Assembly (NCBI GenBank): GCA_012861695.1
Contig: JAAOOA010000060.1
Coordinates: 19,111,125 to 19,175,124 of the forward strand
Direction of reading: 5' to 3'
DNA length: 64,000 bases
Origin: Trematomus loennbergii
Taxonomy: Eukaryota; Chordata; Actinopteri; Perciformes; Nototheniidae
The notes under the pieces: model-generated
Told to the model about the DNA's origin: nothing
Seen by the model: only the letters and a program-made list of their open reading frames with translations
The model's database searches: none
Program-made: the position numbers and the translations under genes
In this document: positions 1 to 11,187 of the stretch, in pieces
How positions within the stretch are numbered: the first letter of the stretch is position 1
How the letters are laid out: every line of letters begins with the position of its first letter

Positions 1-3000
1 ACACTCAACCCTGATTGTGACACAGGAAGTTATTGGAGTAAAAGGCAGAGCCGTTATGACACACATTCACAGACTTTGAAATCCTGTGACGTGTAAAAGA
101 AACATTTCAGAACCAGAAGCCAAGAGACGATTTCCTGGGAAAACTTGGGAGCAGGCGTGCGGTAACCCCTCCCCGATCCCGGTCTCCCCGATCCCGGTCT
201 CCCCCCCCCCCTCCCTTCTCTTCCTCCCTGCTTCACCCAGCCCCTCTTTCCTGTGGGTGAGGGGAGGTCGAGGGAGGGGAGAAAGAGTACACCACGAGCA
301 CCCTGACACCAAGCAAAACACCCTGAGCACAGGGAAGTCCCACTCCAGCCCTGACAGCCTGCTGCCTCGGAGGGACAGACTGTGCGACTTCGTAATGAGA
401 CCGCAGCACTTTCCTGGATGCGGTGTCGAAGGCAACAAGCCGTGCCAGGAGTCAGAGAACAACAAGTACAGCCACGTCTGTATTTGCATTTGTCATGTGC
501 TTGTGGCTCCTGCTTTTTCAATATAAAAAACTTTATTTGAACTTAATATGTTCTTCTTCTTCAGCACATCTCATCTAGGCTAATGTTTTTCAAGCAAGAG
601 TCACCATTTAGCCTCTTTGATCATCACAGATGTGAAGATATTGAATTTCCATACTGTCAGAGGAATAAGAAAAAGTGTGCGTCCTGGTTAGAGATCAGTA
701 ATTAAACACTAGCTTTAGCTAGTCTCTCAACCAGGACAGTCGGGGTTAAAGCAGTGAACAGAAACATGCCATGGCGTCCATCAGACTATTTACATTATAC
801 TGAAAAAGTTACACTGAGGGACTACTCAACTCTAAATTACAGGGGAACAGTCCAAACTATATCTTATAGAAAATAAATAATTTTGCTTACATTAAACCAA
901 AAAGGCTAAACTTACCGACTTAAAGATCTGGTAAGCCATGTTTGACGATGTAAAGGTTTCGACTCACATCATTATAGCTTAAAAGATTGACAAGAGGAGT
1001 CGCTTCAAAACTACAAATCCCATAAGAGACAATTTAGAGCTTTTAAAAAAGATGGCATGCTCCAAAGTTTAACTGGTAGGTTCTGACTGCTTCTCAATAT
1101 CCACCAGCTGCCAGTCGTTTAAACATGATTATTAACGAGCAAGCTGCTAGCTAGTCCTGTGAAGATGAGGTGATGACCTTAATTGTAATCTAGACTTGTC
1201 GATTGGTCTGTTTGTTTATGAAAGTAGAAAATACAGACACTCTACATCATTTCAAGCAGTAACATCATACAGTGATGTGTGTAAATGCCACACACGCATG
1301 CCTGCAGGGAGCACATTAACCAGCCAATAGTTGCATTTTTGCACCAACGCTGTGAAGCACTGCTAATTGGCTGCAGCCGAGTAAGGAGACATTTGTCATT
1401 ACATTATTTTCCAGACTAAACTTAAACCGCAAGGGGTGGTTAATAATATAAGTTGTAATTAAAATAGTGGTTCTTAAGATTGGAAAACTGTTATTTTTTG
1501 CTAAATTGACATTTTTCTACACCCCAACACATGCACATCCTCTTTTAATGAACTAGTACATGTGTTTTTAAGAAAGCAAGCTCTTATAGTTTCTTTCATC
1601 AGCAAAGATTGTTATCTTAAACGTATTCATATTCTTTTTAGATTTCCTGCACAATGTTTTGCTTGATATGCTCCATTTTGCCTTTTTTATTAGAAATAGC
1701 CATATTTATTATAAAACCCTTCTCCCTTTCTTAGCGAGACCACAGACAGAAAAGCATTGCACAAAAGGCCTGATGGATTCAAGGCTAGGGGCAGAAACCG
1801 TGAATAGACTGCGGATCCTATATATATCCGAGAAGTGACAGGACATCCGAGAGCACAGGGAAGTCTAGACTCAAACTACACAGCTCTTCCTCAGATTGTG
1901 TCTCAGTATCTAGTGCCTTAGGCCTTGTTATCTCACTGTTTCTAGAAAGTCTGTGGCAAGTTGTTCCATGGAATTACCCAGATTGCATTGATATCACAGC
2001 CTTGTCTAATCTAATTGGCTGGACGTTTTGACGTATTAGCCAAATGTCAAAGAAAGGCAAACAGTTAGAAGAAATGAAAATGAAAGGGGAGGGGGAAAGG
2101 GTACCAGCGAAAGAAGAGATGAGGAAAGAAAACAGATCAGAGAGAGAGTGACTCATCAGAAAAGGAATGTCGCTCCTCTGCCAAAGGAACCACAGACACC
2201 ACTGCAACGATCGCTCCCTCTCCAATACTTTAAATCATCCCCACCCTCGCTCTTGTCGTCTCTTCCTCTCACACAATGGCCGCCTCTTTGTCCCTCTGTC
2301 TCCCTCCCTTCCAACAAATTGAAGTTGTTGTTTCCCAACATTAGCACAGCTTTCATCTCTGACAGGGCATTTGTGTTTCGAAGGGGGGGTGATAGATCTA
2401 GCTGAACTCGGCCAATGGACCAGCACTGCAGCCAATGCTTACATCACAACCACAGATGTTAACTTATTATTACCCCCACCACAGGATATGATGCAAATGC
2501 AAGGAACGTATAGTGGTCAGGAACCCAGATCACCACAGTGACTTAGATCATGACTTAACATTCCTGTTACCTGTCATGCTGTGCGCTCATCACACAGGAA
2601 TGGCTTTAATACAATTCACAGGCTCTGGAATACGAAGGTCAATTGTCAGAAATAAAGACCATTTCAGTTAATGCCATTTATTTTGAGTGTTTCTATTACT
2701 TAGACTTTACTCTCACTGCTTTGAGAAGATGATATGCGTCAGAATCTGAGGGGTTTGCCACTTCTAGGGGAAAACCATGGTCAGGTTTACCATGCCAGGA
2801 GAGGTTTTCTCTACAACATATTTACATTTTCAATGAAGCCAATCTGCAGAATACTATGATCTATTTATCGTTAAATGAAATAAATATCAAAATACAGCAT
2901 TGAAAGCCCAGAGTTACGCCTACAGACCACTTATCTAACCAACAGTTACAACTCAAAGATATTCAGTACAATGTAAAATAGAAAAAAGCTTTCTGGAAAA

Positions 3001-6000
3001 CGATCAATTGATAACTAAAATAGTTGCAGTCGGTCAATCAGCTGAGCGTTTTAGCTCTAAACATGTGACCAGAAATCAGGTTACCTCACTCGAGCACAAG
3101 CCGATCACCTGTACACTGCCTATTATAATGATGGTGCCACCTTCTTTCCCATATTTACTGTGGATTAATTGCACCACATTCACCTAAAATACAACAATAT
3201 GCATATTTATTCTATACTGAATTCATCAACTCCAGATGAAATGCTTTCAGTTTGACACAACTGCGAACAAAACATTTGCAAGAATGGATATAGTCTGAGC
3301 TTTTCCAACACATCTAACAACCAGAGCCTTTATGTATAACAACATGTAATATGCATGTGCTGCTGTTCAAATGTGAAACTGCCATAAAGTGGCAGAAAGG
3401 CTGACTAGGCAGAAGGCTCTGAAGTGTTAATGTAAGCCATAAAGCAAGCCACAATCTGCATTAGCGCCAGGGTATTGATAATGCATTGCAGGGGATTTAT
3501 TGCAGTGTATCGTATCAATTAGTTGTCCCCCCCTAAGCAGGACTTAAGAGCAAAGCACTAATTGTTCATTCTTGAATGTAGCATTGTGTCTGAAATGTAT
3601 ACATTCTGATCAGTCACAAATAAGACTGTTATCTGTTGATAACGTTTGCTGACTGATCAAACATCACCAATGAAAATGTTTGAGGACAGTGAACAACAGG
3701 AACATGTTTGTTGTAAAATCTCAGCTAAACCAAATGTTATTCAATTCAATACATTTTTAACATAATTAAGTATTATGGTATTTTTTCAAGCTAAAAATAG
3801 GTAAATATAAACAGAAAGTCTCAAGGTAATTGTGAGAAATGCAACACAAAAAGGATTTATTCAAACCCAATCCAATAACCTTTGGTACTGATGATTGTCC
3901 TTCATCAGTGGGATATGCAAAACCATTCAACTCATCACTAATCGTTGACAGCATTACAGATATCGTATGTAGTGCTGCACATTTTAATGTCTTATTTGGT
4001 CTTTAAAATGTCGATCAGTGATTACCAAAAGCCAAGTATACTCAAACCAATGAATCAAATATCAAAATAGTTGGTTATTCATTTAATAGTGGACAACTAA
4101 TGGATTCATTGAGTAATCTTTGCAGCTCTGAATGCATGTGACATGTTTTATAAATACAGCATGTTTTCCAATTGCAGCAAATTTAACTCGGCATATCCTG
4201 CCATTGTAGCCATTAGCTTCTTGCTCCGTTATATCCTTATGCATAACAGTCTCCAGCTAACATCTGTCTATCTACTTAAGTGCTGCAGTTGAATGCAGCA
4301 AAGATTGAAGATATGAGAAGACTACCAAAGCCCAGAGTAAATCCTAGTTTTAGAATGAGTGCATCAAAAAAAATCCTGGAACTCGCTGTAGTTGGCCAAT
4401 TTACAGAGGCACCTGAGGCCTGTACAGCGTCTCTCATCACGTTCATGGAGTGTGGTGATGTGTTTGAAAGTCAGTGAGAGTAAGAGAAGACAGGCGGAGA
4501 GGAAGAGGGGCTGAAAAACCCTTATGCAGCTGATCCGGGAATGATGGGGGTGTACGTGTGAAAGTGCAGTGATGTGGAAAAGACAACATCAGAAACAGAA
4601 ACATATAAACAAAAGAGTGGGAAAGTGTGTTTTTGCTAGCGTGTGTAGTTCCTCCTGAGAGTGAGAAACGTGTCTGTCCTCGCATGCTTCCACAGGTCAT
4701 TTGTATGCAGAATAACATGCATACTGACGATCCAATCACCAGGCAGACTTGACAGCGAGAAGACAGTTGAAAAGTGAGGGCGGCCAAGAGTTGACACATA
4801 ATACGGCACAAGTGTGCGTGTAAAGAAAGATAACAATGCAAAGCGGAGCAGAAGAAGGCGATTAGATTCGAGCATGTGGGTGAAAACTGTCCAAAAAAAG
4901 AAAGAGTGACACAGACAGATAGACAGGGCGACAGATGGAAAGAGAGAAAGGGGGCCCTATTATTCAGTTTCACACCCTACAGGATGAACAGGGCCTCTGT
5001 GCTCCTTCTCTGTTCAAACACACCTCACGGCTGTCTGCTCCCTGCAACAACAATGCACAGATACACACACACACTGCAGCCTGCCTGACAGTGGGCACAA
5101 TAACCCTATTGAGAGGCATCGATATGGGGCTGAAAGAGAAAGTGAGGAGAGTGAGATAGAGAACAAGATTGGCAAAACACGTATACCACATACAGTACAC
5201 ACACACACACACACTGCAATCTGGTTTGCTTGTCAACTTGACAGCCTGGGATGAATCCTCTCTCTGCTGTCCTTAATTCAGCGTTCATCTGTCCAATCTG
5301 GTCACACAAATATGCACATGCCTACACACACGCACACACTCACACACTCACGCTATTTTGGTCAAGGGCGTCCCATTGGTATTGTTTCTCAGGGGGAGCA
5401 GGGTTGTGATAACGGATCTCCATACTCTTTATCCGATTGCTCACACACACCTGCGCAGAAACACACACGCGGTCACACAAGCATGTACGCACATGCACAC
5501 TTTCCCCGTCTCTTCTCATCAGCTTTGGTGTGTGACCTCGACCACACACAGACTAACAGCTTGGTGCTGCAAGGCAAGAAATTCCCAACACCACACACAC
5601 ACACACACATACATCTGGCCATCATAATTACATCCAATCTGCAGAGCTCTTTGGGGTTAGCTGAGATATCGTGGCGTATTTTTGGTTGTCTCGCTTAGCT
5701 TCAAAAGGTGACAGCTCACATTACTGGATTGCTATTTCTGTCTATCTCCATGCGCGCTGACAGGATGAATAAATGCGTGTGTGTCTCCTATTTTTCTCTG
5801 CTTATTAGAAGCTACCTCAGCAGAAGAAGGGGCCATCTTGAAAATGAGGCACTTTCATAACACCAAAGCCAAACAAACACGCACACGAAAACAGTCTGCA
5901 GTGCTTGGCCCAAAATTGAGCCCATAAATGTCCAAGTCACTTTTTCCATAGTCAGCAACTCCTGTATAGAATGCTACAGGGGGAGGGCGAGTAAATAAAG

Positions 6001-8100
6001 AGCAAAGAGTAATGATGTGGAGAAAAGAAGCGAGCAGAAAGCGGGGAGAGGGGCAGAATATAAACCTTATATTAACAGCCCATGAGCCCTAAGCAATTAG
6101 CAATGACATCATGTTCCTGCACACACAAACACTGCAGACTGAGGCCAGGTCTGGATGTAGAGCAAGCCAGCAGGGCGAAGAGACTGAAAGGATAGAGGGG
6201 AGGGAGGGGGGGAGGCAGTGACGGAGAAAGAGTGAGGATGACTGTGCACCATTTCAACTCTGGTGGTTCAGTCAGTGACACTTTCATTCTAGTGGTTAAC
6301 GCTAATACTTTCAGCAAACCAAAGAGAGTGTGAAGCTTTTAAAAATGCAACCACGGCCTAAAATAGTGACTCTCAGCTGTTTACTATAACAATGTGTACA
6401 CTAAATGGTAAATTATCCTAAAAAGGTTTAATTTGTTATGCTTTTTGACAAGCACGCGTTTTGTACACACCACCTAATTGTACACTTAGAAAGCATGTTT
6501 GCAAATGCGATGCAAAACAAGAGACAGGTAGGGAGAGAAACCTCAGTGGTGCACGCCCTGAACAGCATACAGAAAGCATGCTAATTCATGTTGTCATCAA
6601 CAACGACAGTGTTGCTTCAGAGACACACGTAGTATACTACCACCAGTTCTTCTTACTACCCAACATGTCCAGTCCTTGTGAAAGTTAATCAGCATTCACC
6701 TGGAGAGAACGATTTTTTTAAAGAAAAGTCAACAATAGCTCATAGTCCCTTTAAGTCCTCAATCATAATATATCTGTACACTGTCTCTGCCCTCCCTACT
6801 TTCTAAAACAGGAAAGTTATTGAAATCATTCTCTAGATTCCCGTAATTACACGACATAAACAAGCCATTAAGTGGCTCCATGTTTTTATAAAACAAACAG
6901 GCATATTATCTCCAGGGCCTGGCAGAAAATAGCCGAGCAAGGCTGGAAACGATTAGCTGCGTACAGCCAGCACCATGCACCAAACAAGCCTCATCCCTGG
7001 GGGGCATGCACGGCCTATAGTCAGACTTTTCCACGTAATATGCGCAACTTCGCAAGTCAAGAGAATACCCTCCTTTATGCTTGCTTCTGTCACAATGAAC
7101 CTCTTTATTACTTAAATTGTTGCTTAACACAAAAACCTGCAGGGGACAAGACACAGAGAACAGCCAGGAGTCAGGAGAGCCAAAGGAAGGCATCAAGTGA
7201 CCTGTCAGGCCTCCAGAACTGAAACCATGTTAACGATGAGAGTCCATTGATTTTGTTTATTGATAAATGTTTGTTGATGGAGCATTTGCTCCTTCTCAAA
7301 ATATAAAAAGGACTTCATAGTTCTAATGGAATAAATACCATAAGTATAACCTATGTTTTATTTGAGCTTTGTAGCCACTATGAGTCAAACATTTTAGTTC
7401 ACATGTTTTACTTTAATATGTTAATTGCAGGCTTTGTTCTAAAATTCACTTAAAATTAAACCTTTTCTCTTTAACTGCCTCAGACATATTGTTAGGTACC
7501 ATGTTTTGAGGGCATTCTGTATTTAAAATGGTGCAAGATAAATATCTTCCAATACATGTCCAATATATTTTGAAGAGTACAAAATACATACATTTATTCC
7601 ATGAGACATTGATGAGCAATACAAAAAACCATAGAGCGTCTGGTTAAAAGCCTTGCTATAAATAGCAATCCAACTTGAAAGGCCATTTCTGAAGAAATGT
7701 CAGGGTAAATGCTGGATGAAGAAATTACGCTAAAATGCAATGCTGGCTAAAATATATAAGAGGAGCAAGCACCAGCATAATTGGAAGTGTGAATAGGCTT
7801 AATGTATGATATTTATATTTAACTAATAGCATTAATGAATACTTCCTGCATTGACAACCATAGAGTTAAAAGGTATAAAGGTGTTGCAGGATATAAAGTG
7901 AATTTACCTTTAGTCGTGTTAACTTCTAAATGAATTGCCTGTTAGTAGTCAGTTTACCAACCACTTAGCTTACCTGCAGAAAGGCCCTCTCCATAAACAG
8001 AGTGTTGGAGTCGTGAGCTTCAACTAAAGACTATATAAGGGTTTCATACATGTAAAACGGCTCTGTTGTATCGATTTTCAAATTATTTCCCCATTAAATC
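1..8100. other. Gene-free A/T-rich stretch
   Basis: I see no coding exon with supporting splice sites on either strand. Open frames here are short and sit in purine/pyrimidine-skewed or CA-rich DNA, notably 5180-5620, where several short (CA)n tracts occur. A possible minus-strand poly(A) signal (AATAAA on the minus strand) lies at 532-537. If the GC-rich block at 8100-8660 starts a minus-strand gene, this stretch would be its intron and 3' region, but nothing coding supports that. Confidence 0.5.
681..738. repeat. Short imperfect inverted repeat
   Basis: The arms GTCCTGGTTAGAGA and TCTCTCAACCAGGAC pair over about 14 bp with one bulged base, around a loop of about 29 nt that contains AGCTTTAGCT. 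Function is unknown. Confidence 0.5.
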
Positions 8101-8660
8101 CCCCCAACATAGCAGCAGAGTCGTAGTTAGCTAACCTTGTAAGTAGCGGTGATCAACGGACGGTTGCTCCGCGACAACGGCTCTTCTCAGAAACAACCGT
8201 TGCATTCCCTGACACTACGTGGAATATTAATTAACAACATATCCAACAATAAACTCAAAAGAAACACACGCTGGCTCGCATAAATGCCTCATCTGCCGCC
8301 GCAGCCTCCCGGTCTCCTCTGCCCCACCATACCCGACTTATTTGCAACACTGCGGGCCCTCAGATGCCAAAGCAATGCGTCGTCTACAAGAATATGGAAA
8401 GTTAACTCACGTTTCCACTCAAATGTATCGGCGAGGAAGACGATAACGGCCACAACTCTCCGTATTCAAGCGAACATTCTCGGCATACCACATCACTCAC
8501 CTCCTCTACGGTGAGTTCACGTCCTCCTCGCTGCGCTCCTGTCTGTTTTCTCCTCCCCTCCGTTTTCCTCGGCTTGTTCCTTTTCTCCTCCCTCCCAGAT
8601 GCCGCTGTTTTCCGACAGGGGGAACCGGGGGACGCTGCTCCGGAAGCAAACGCTCCTCTG
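8100..8660. promoter_or_regulatory. GC-rich candidate promoter / 5' non-coding exon
   Basis: The block is much richer in G+C and CpG than its A/T-rich surroundings. Donor-like sites occur on both strands: GAG|GTGAGTG on the minus strand (near 8500) and ACG|GTGAGTT on the plus strand (near 8512). The purine-rich minus-strand sequence upstream of its donor resembles a 5' UTR exon. A minus-strand transcript running into 1-8100 is therefore possible. No coding sequence identifies the gene. Confidence 0.35.
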
Positions 8661-10708
8661 TGATAACCCCCTTAACTGCCTACTGCTGCCTAATGTAATG
8701 TCATGTCTACAGTGGTGCTACTGAATTTTATTTCGTATAACATAGTATAGAAAGGATAATTATAGACTTTTGTAGGACATTTGCCATGTTTATATTTTCT
8801 CTATGCTTTGGAGGTTTTTCCCCAATAAAACACATTTTAAACATGGTCTAATATGTGGATGGTGATTAAAATGTAGTCATATACAACTTTATTATTTCCA
8901 ATGCACGCCATAAGTAACAGGACCAGTATTCAGATGAGTTATATATATTATAAACACATATTAGCCGAAAAAGGCCTAGCAGATAGGTTAGAAATCAATA
9001 AACAATAGTCTACTTCAACCTAAACCAGGTTATATGAAATCAATAGGCTGATGCTGTTTTCTGGCAATCAAGATAAAATGAACACAGTAGATATGTTTAA
9101 AAAAATATATATAGACAAATAAACATTATAATTCATTTGTAAGGATTCGTTATGACCCAATTTCCTCCCTCTAGTAATAATTATGAGCAAGCTGACTTCT
9201 GTCTGCTGTATTGTTGATAGGTTATTATGAATAACAAATCAACCTTCATATGAGCAAAGCCACCACATACTGTATGGCAATGTTTGGAAGCATTCACAGC
9301 TATTTTAATGTCTTGACAAAGGATAAGTAAAATAGCGTTTAGTCTGCACATAAGGGATATTGCACACTTAGCACATGTATTGTTTGTTTGTTTTTTCTCA
9401 AACGGATATGCTTTGTTAGATCAGCATTGATAAAAACTAGAAAAGAAAGAAAGAAACAAACCATGTGCAAGGCCTAAGTGAATCATTTAAATAATGCATT
9501 GTGTATTCTTGTAAATAAATAGAGAAAAGGGATTGTTCTGCCTCTCCTTACTGAAAACAGATTTGCATCATTAAACACTTTTATAGCATGAAGCATTGTA
9601 TTACTGTCCATTCTAGAGTTTCATATAAAATGGGCAATTGGATTATATTTGAGCAGCTTTCAAGTCACTGCAAGTTGATCTTTTATAGCAAAAATGATTG
9701 AGAAGCAAGTGGTGCCTTGAAGGTAGAAAAAGGGATTAAATAAAATCATAAGCCACATTGCTTTGAAAGAAATGGCAACATTGTATAGCCTTAAATAATT
9801 TGTAATGAATGGTCTACAAGTGCAAAACCACAAAGTAATTATTGTTTAAACGTTTTGGGACTGCAGGCCCAGAGGTCTCACATAATGTACAAGGTGGAAC
9901 ATTAAGAAGACACAAGCAGCTATCATGTAAACAACACATAACAAAATATATGTTTTGGTCAATACATTGAGTGAAATATGTCTTGAAACTGTAACAGACA
10001 TTTGACGTCTTTAGATAAATCCATGTGACTTTGGTTACCCCTGCAAGGCGGTCAAATGACTTGTCAATCACTTCAGCTTAAGACAGGATACCTCTCAAAC
10101 TAATGACCATATTTTTCTAGCTCTTCTTTGCGATTATTGTTTAACCCTGTTATATAAGCTAAAATAGTTTACATAACAACCTCATGGGGCTAATAAACAT
10201 GAATAATGGTGTCAAAGTTATCTTTGTATCTTTTCTGATGCACCATTGATATATTAGGATAACTGGCCCATTGACTAAGCAGTAGCCTACAGTCTAATAA
10301 AATGGGGACACCTGGTGGTTAGACTTATTTATGCATTGTTTATTACGCCTGTAAGGACATAATGTTTACATGTGGATTCCACTTAGTGTTCATTTTATAA
10401 TTGATCATTATTATTATTATTATTGATTATAATTATACCGTCTTTAAAGTGTACAGCAAATTAATCTCTATAAAGATATTTTGCAATGCAAAATGTTGCA
10501 ACTTCAGACAAATGCTTAAAATGTGTTCACAATTCACATACATGTAATGTAAACATAAGAGATGCTTTGGTATATATAATTATTGCCTGCATTTTCTGTT
10601 CCTTTTAGAATAGATTTATAATTTTCTGTTTTTTTTATGCTTTCTAATGTATGGTTGTTAATATTATACATTTAAATAAATAAATACTTTATTCAAATCC
10701 ATCATATC
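8661..10708. other. Intergenic A/T-rich DNA, nothing recognised
   Basis: This is low-complexity A/T-rich sequence between the GC-rich block and the haspin promoter. I found no exon, RNA gene or recognisable mobile element. A short (TTA)n tract occurs near 10408-10423. Confidence 0.5.
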
Positions 10709-10792
10709 GGAGTTGTAACCATAGATATATATAAGCACATGCATACTTGTGTTTATGGTTTATATATATATATCTATGGTTGTAACTACTCC
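10709..10792. repeat. Inverted repeat upstream of haspin
   Basis: GGAGTTGTAACCATAGATAT at the left end is mirrored by ATATCTATGGTTGTAACTAC followed by TCC at the right end. The arms are about 27 bp with few mismatches, around a loop of about 30 nt. It lies about 400 bp upstream of the haspin start codon. A small palindromic mobile-element relic is possible. Confidence 0.6.
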
Positions 10793-10836
10793 AATTCGCC
10801 AGGTGGCGCTCTGATGACATCATCACCGACTGTTGA

Positions 10837-10866
10837 CCAATCATCATCGGTGACTGGCAGTTTGAA
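10837..10866 (+). promoter_or_regulatory. CCAAT box and CHR-like TTTGAA upstream of haspin
   Basis: CCAAT (10837-10841) is followed about 20 bp later by TTTGAA (10861-10866), some 320 bp upstream of the haspin start codon. NF-Y sites near a CHR (TTTGAA) are typical of G2/M genes controlled by DREAM/B-Myb-MuvB complexes. The match is by motif and gene function only; the transcription start was not located. Confidence 0.4.
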
Positions 10867-11187
10867 TAAGAAGCGGGTCCATCAGAAGATACATTGATAC
10901 ATTCGGGATAATAATAAACGACATACAAAAATAGACAATAGCTACCAATCATGGAGACGGGTAGAAACATCTGACTTTATGTATTTTCTATAAGTTTCAT
11001 CGATCACTGTTGATAAATTGTATCTGGGCCTTGATAGAATAAGCACAGTTAACAAAAGGTCGAGCTATCTGGCTACAGTTAACGGTGGGTCGGCAACGAC
11101 TAGTGCATTTGAAAAATACAGTCTATGATTTGAACACTCCTTTGCCCGTTAATATCACTTACGTTTCGTTAATATCTATAATCGTAA

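Noticed and set aside
54..526. Open frames of about 140-155 codons on both strands at the start of the window
   Set aside because: They lie in skewed C/T-rich DNA, overlap each other on opposite strands, and show no family resemblance or splice context.
3990..4130. Possible hAT fragment (GTGCTGCACATTTTAATG to TTTGCAGCTCTGAATG)
   Set aside because: The termini are too diverged and no target duplication could be defined.
4443..4973. A 176-codon minus-strand open frame
   Set aside because: The composition reflects purine-rich plus-strand DNA; there are no recognisable domain or splice sites.
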